From positions 1-7,094 of the forward strand of contig JAGLFI010000062.1 of the NCBI GenBank assembly GCA_023144585.1: a stretch of 7,094 nucleotides of DNA, read 5' to 3'. How positions within the stretch are numbered: the stretch's first letter is position 1; every line of letters begins with the position of its first letter. Under the pieces are notes generated by a model that searched no databases, was not told where the DNA came from, and worked only from the letters and a program-made list of their open reading frames with translations. Positions 6,239-7,094 of the stretch are shown here, piece by piece. The position numbers were made by a program, and so were the translations under genes. This DNA is from Desulfobacula sp. (GTDB lineage Bacteria; Desulfobacterota; Desulfobacteria; Desulfobacterales; Desulfobacteraceae).

Positions 6239-6745
6239 TTATATTACAAGAGTAAGATTTTCAATGTCATTAATATCTTCTTTGAGTTCAGGATGTTCAT
6301 CCAATGTTTTCATGATCATCAATGCACGGGTATCCAGATATTTTTTATATTGTTTTGCAATCCCAAACATCATATGATAGGCTAGTTCATGATTTTCCTT
6401 AAAGAGTTGTTTCATCCGTTCCCCGGAAAGAGTAATGACTTCGCTGGGTTCCTGACAGATGGCAGTATAGGTTGCTATTGATCCTTCAATAAGTGCGGAA
6501 GAACCAAAAAAAGATCCGGATTGAATATTATCGAGAATAACATCAATTTCAGGTGTCAGTTCAATTTTAATAGCCACCTGGCCCATTATCAGCATATAAA
6601 ACGTATCCATATCCTCATTGACACTTATCAATTGTGTGTCTGTGCCAAAAATACTTAATTGGGCCTCTTTGGCAAGAATTTCAAACAAATGATCAGGAAA
6701 ATCTTTTAACAAATTAATACGTTTTAAATCTTCTATTTTTACCAT
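6239..6745 (-). CDS. Single-domain cyclic-nucleotide-binding-fold protein, paralogue of its downstream neighbour (168 aa)
   Basis: It has the same layout as the 157-aa neighbour: an N-terminal helix (LKRINLLKDFPDHLFEIL), beta-roll strands with YMLIMGQV (50-57), cassette FGSSALIEGSIATYTA (80-95) and long C-terminal helices. An acidic tail rich in D, E, N and I follows (about 150-162). The nucleotide-holding Glu and Arg of Crp are replaced by Ser82 and Thr92, and the two paralogues share the FG.SAL......T.TAIC pattern. This suggests a conserved, repurposed pocket and not simple decay. No DNA-binding domain is present. GAGG stands 7 bases before the ATG. The gene begins 25 bp after the stop of the transporter subunit gene, so all three minus-strand genes are likely co-transcribed. 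A sensor or partner role for that transporter is inference from position only. Confidence 0.85.
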   Translation of the reverse strand: MVKIEDLKRINLLKDFPDHLFEILAKEAQLSIFGTDTQLISVNEDMDTFYMLIMGQVAIKIELTPEIDVILDNIQSGSFFGSSALIEGSIATYTAICQEPSEVITLSGERMKQLFKENHELAYHMMFGIAKQYKKYLDTRALMIMKTLDEHPELKEDINDIENLTLVI

Positions 6746-6770
6746 TTGAAAGCCTCAACTAAAATGAATT

Positions 6771-7094
6771 TTAGGTTAAAATAAACACTAAGAAAACAAA
6801 GGATATGGCAATGGCTGCACCAATACCAATAGGTAAAGTTCCTTTAAGAATATCATTGTAAAGTCTGTTTTTCTTTATTTCCAGCCGTTTATCCCGATAG
6901 CCAAGGAGCAGCCATATATTCACCGCTGCAAACAGGGCAATTTTTGCTGCTGTATTTTTAAATAAGGATACAAGGCCTTTGATAAATCCCATTAAATAAC
7001 TTTCAGAAACCTGGTTTATTGTATTTAAACCCTTATCCAGAACCATATATCCTCCACGGCCAAGCTTCCGATAGAACCAGTCAACATCAAGGTT
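6771..7094 (-). CDS. C-terminal 107 residues of a NuoL/NuoM/MrpD-type proton-conducting or Na+/H+ antiporter membrane subunit; 5' end outside window
   Basis: The frame is open from the right edge to TAA at 6771-6773. The first visible residues, NLDVDWFYRKLGRGGY, match a pattern I recall from C-terminal regions of antiporter-like subunits of Mrp and complex-I-related systems (D.DWFYRK). A hydrophobic stretch (AAKIALFAAVNIWLLLGY) follows, then a basic loop (RDKRLEIKKNRL) and a last membrane helix (LPIGIGAAIAISFVFLVFIL). The subunit would sit in the inner membrane and couple H+ or Na+ movement to another process; the core helices with the ion-path lysines and glutamate are off the window. An ATG at 7046 preceded by GGAGG (7051-7055) could be taken as a start for a 91-aa protein, but the family-like residues upstream argue for a longer gene. 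The family call rests on a short tail and is moderate. Confidence 0.7.
   Translation of the reverse strand, partial: NLDVDWFYRKLGRGGYMVLDKGLNTINQVSESYLMGFIKGLVSLFKNTAAKIALFAAVNIWLLLGYRDKRLEIKKNRLYNDILKGTLPIGIGAAIAISFVFLVFILT

Noticed and set aside
6759..6774. Small inverted repeat CTAAAAT/ATTTTAG at the stop of the transporter subunit gene
   Set aside because: It is AT-rich, has a 2-base loop and no T-run. It is too weak to call a terminator, and the spacing suggests read-through to the next gene.

Overview
The window reads as a chromosomal segment of an AT-leaning Gram-negative bacterium. The mix of a Crp-fold protein pair, a proton-pumping-type membrane subunit, Trk potassium transport and class I glutamate dehydrogenases would suit a marine, anaerobic Desulfobacterota-like organism. 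That assignment is an impression from protein style and not a demonstrated identity. Coding density is high, and the longest stretch without a gene is the 179 bp between the two divergent trk genes. No rRNA, tRNA, CRISPR array, insertion sequence or phage gene was seen.

Layout from left to right. Positions 1-459 (+) hold the C-terminal third of a glutamate dehydrogenase that begins outside the window. It converges on a complete second glutamate dehydrogenase (549-1889, -), with a 21-bp-stem hairpin between the two stops. The complete enzyme carries the Phe238/Pro262/Asp263 pattern of NAD-specific clostridial-type enzymes. Upstream of it on the same strand, 34 bp away, lies a half-length TrkH homologue (1924-2715, -) that stops at the boundary between the second and third pore repeats. 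Divergent from it is an apparently intact potassium-uptake pair, trkA (2895-4259, TTG start) and trkH (4259-5710), overlapping by one base. Converging on trkH from the right is a minus-strand run: the C-terminus of a NuoL/MrpD-type transporter subunit (6771-7094, start outside the window), then two tandem single-domain cyclic-nucleotide-binding-fold proteins (6239-6745 and 5728-6201).

How the parts may work together (inference). K+ uptake by TrkAH, glutamate synthesis or turnover by two dehydrogenases, and a cation/proton-type membrane subunit together look like an ion-balance and osmoadaptation neighbourhood, since K+ and glutamate are the classic paired solutes. The most unusual elements are the half-size TrkH next to an NAD-type dehydrogenase, and the duplicated cNMP-fold proteins. 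The latter have lost both the Glu and the Arg that normally hold the cyclic nucleotide, and have no DNA-binding domain.
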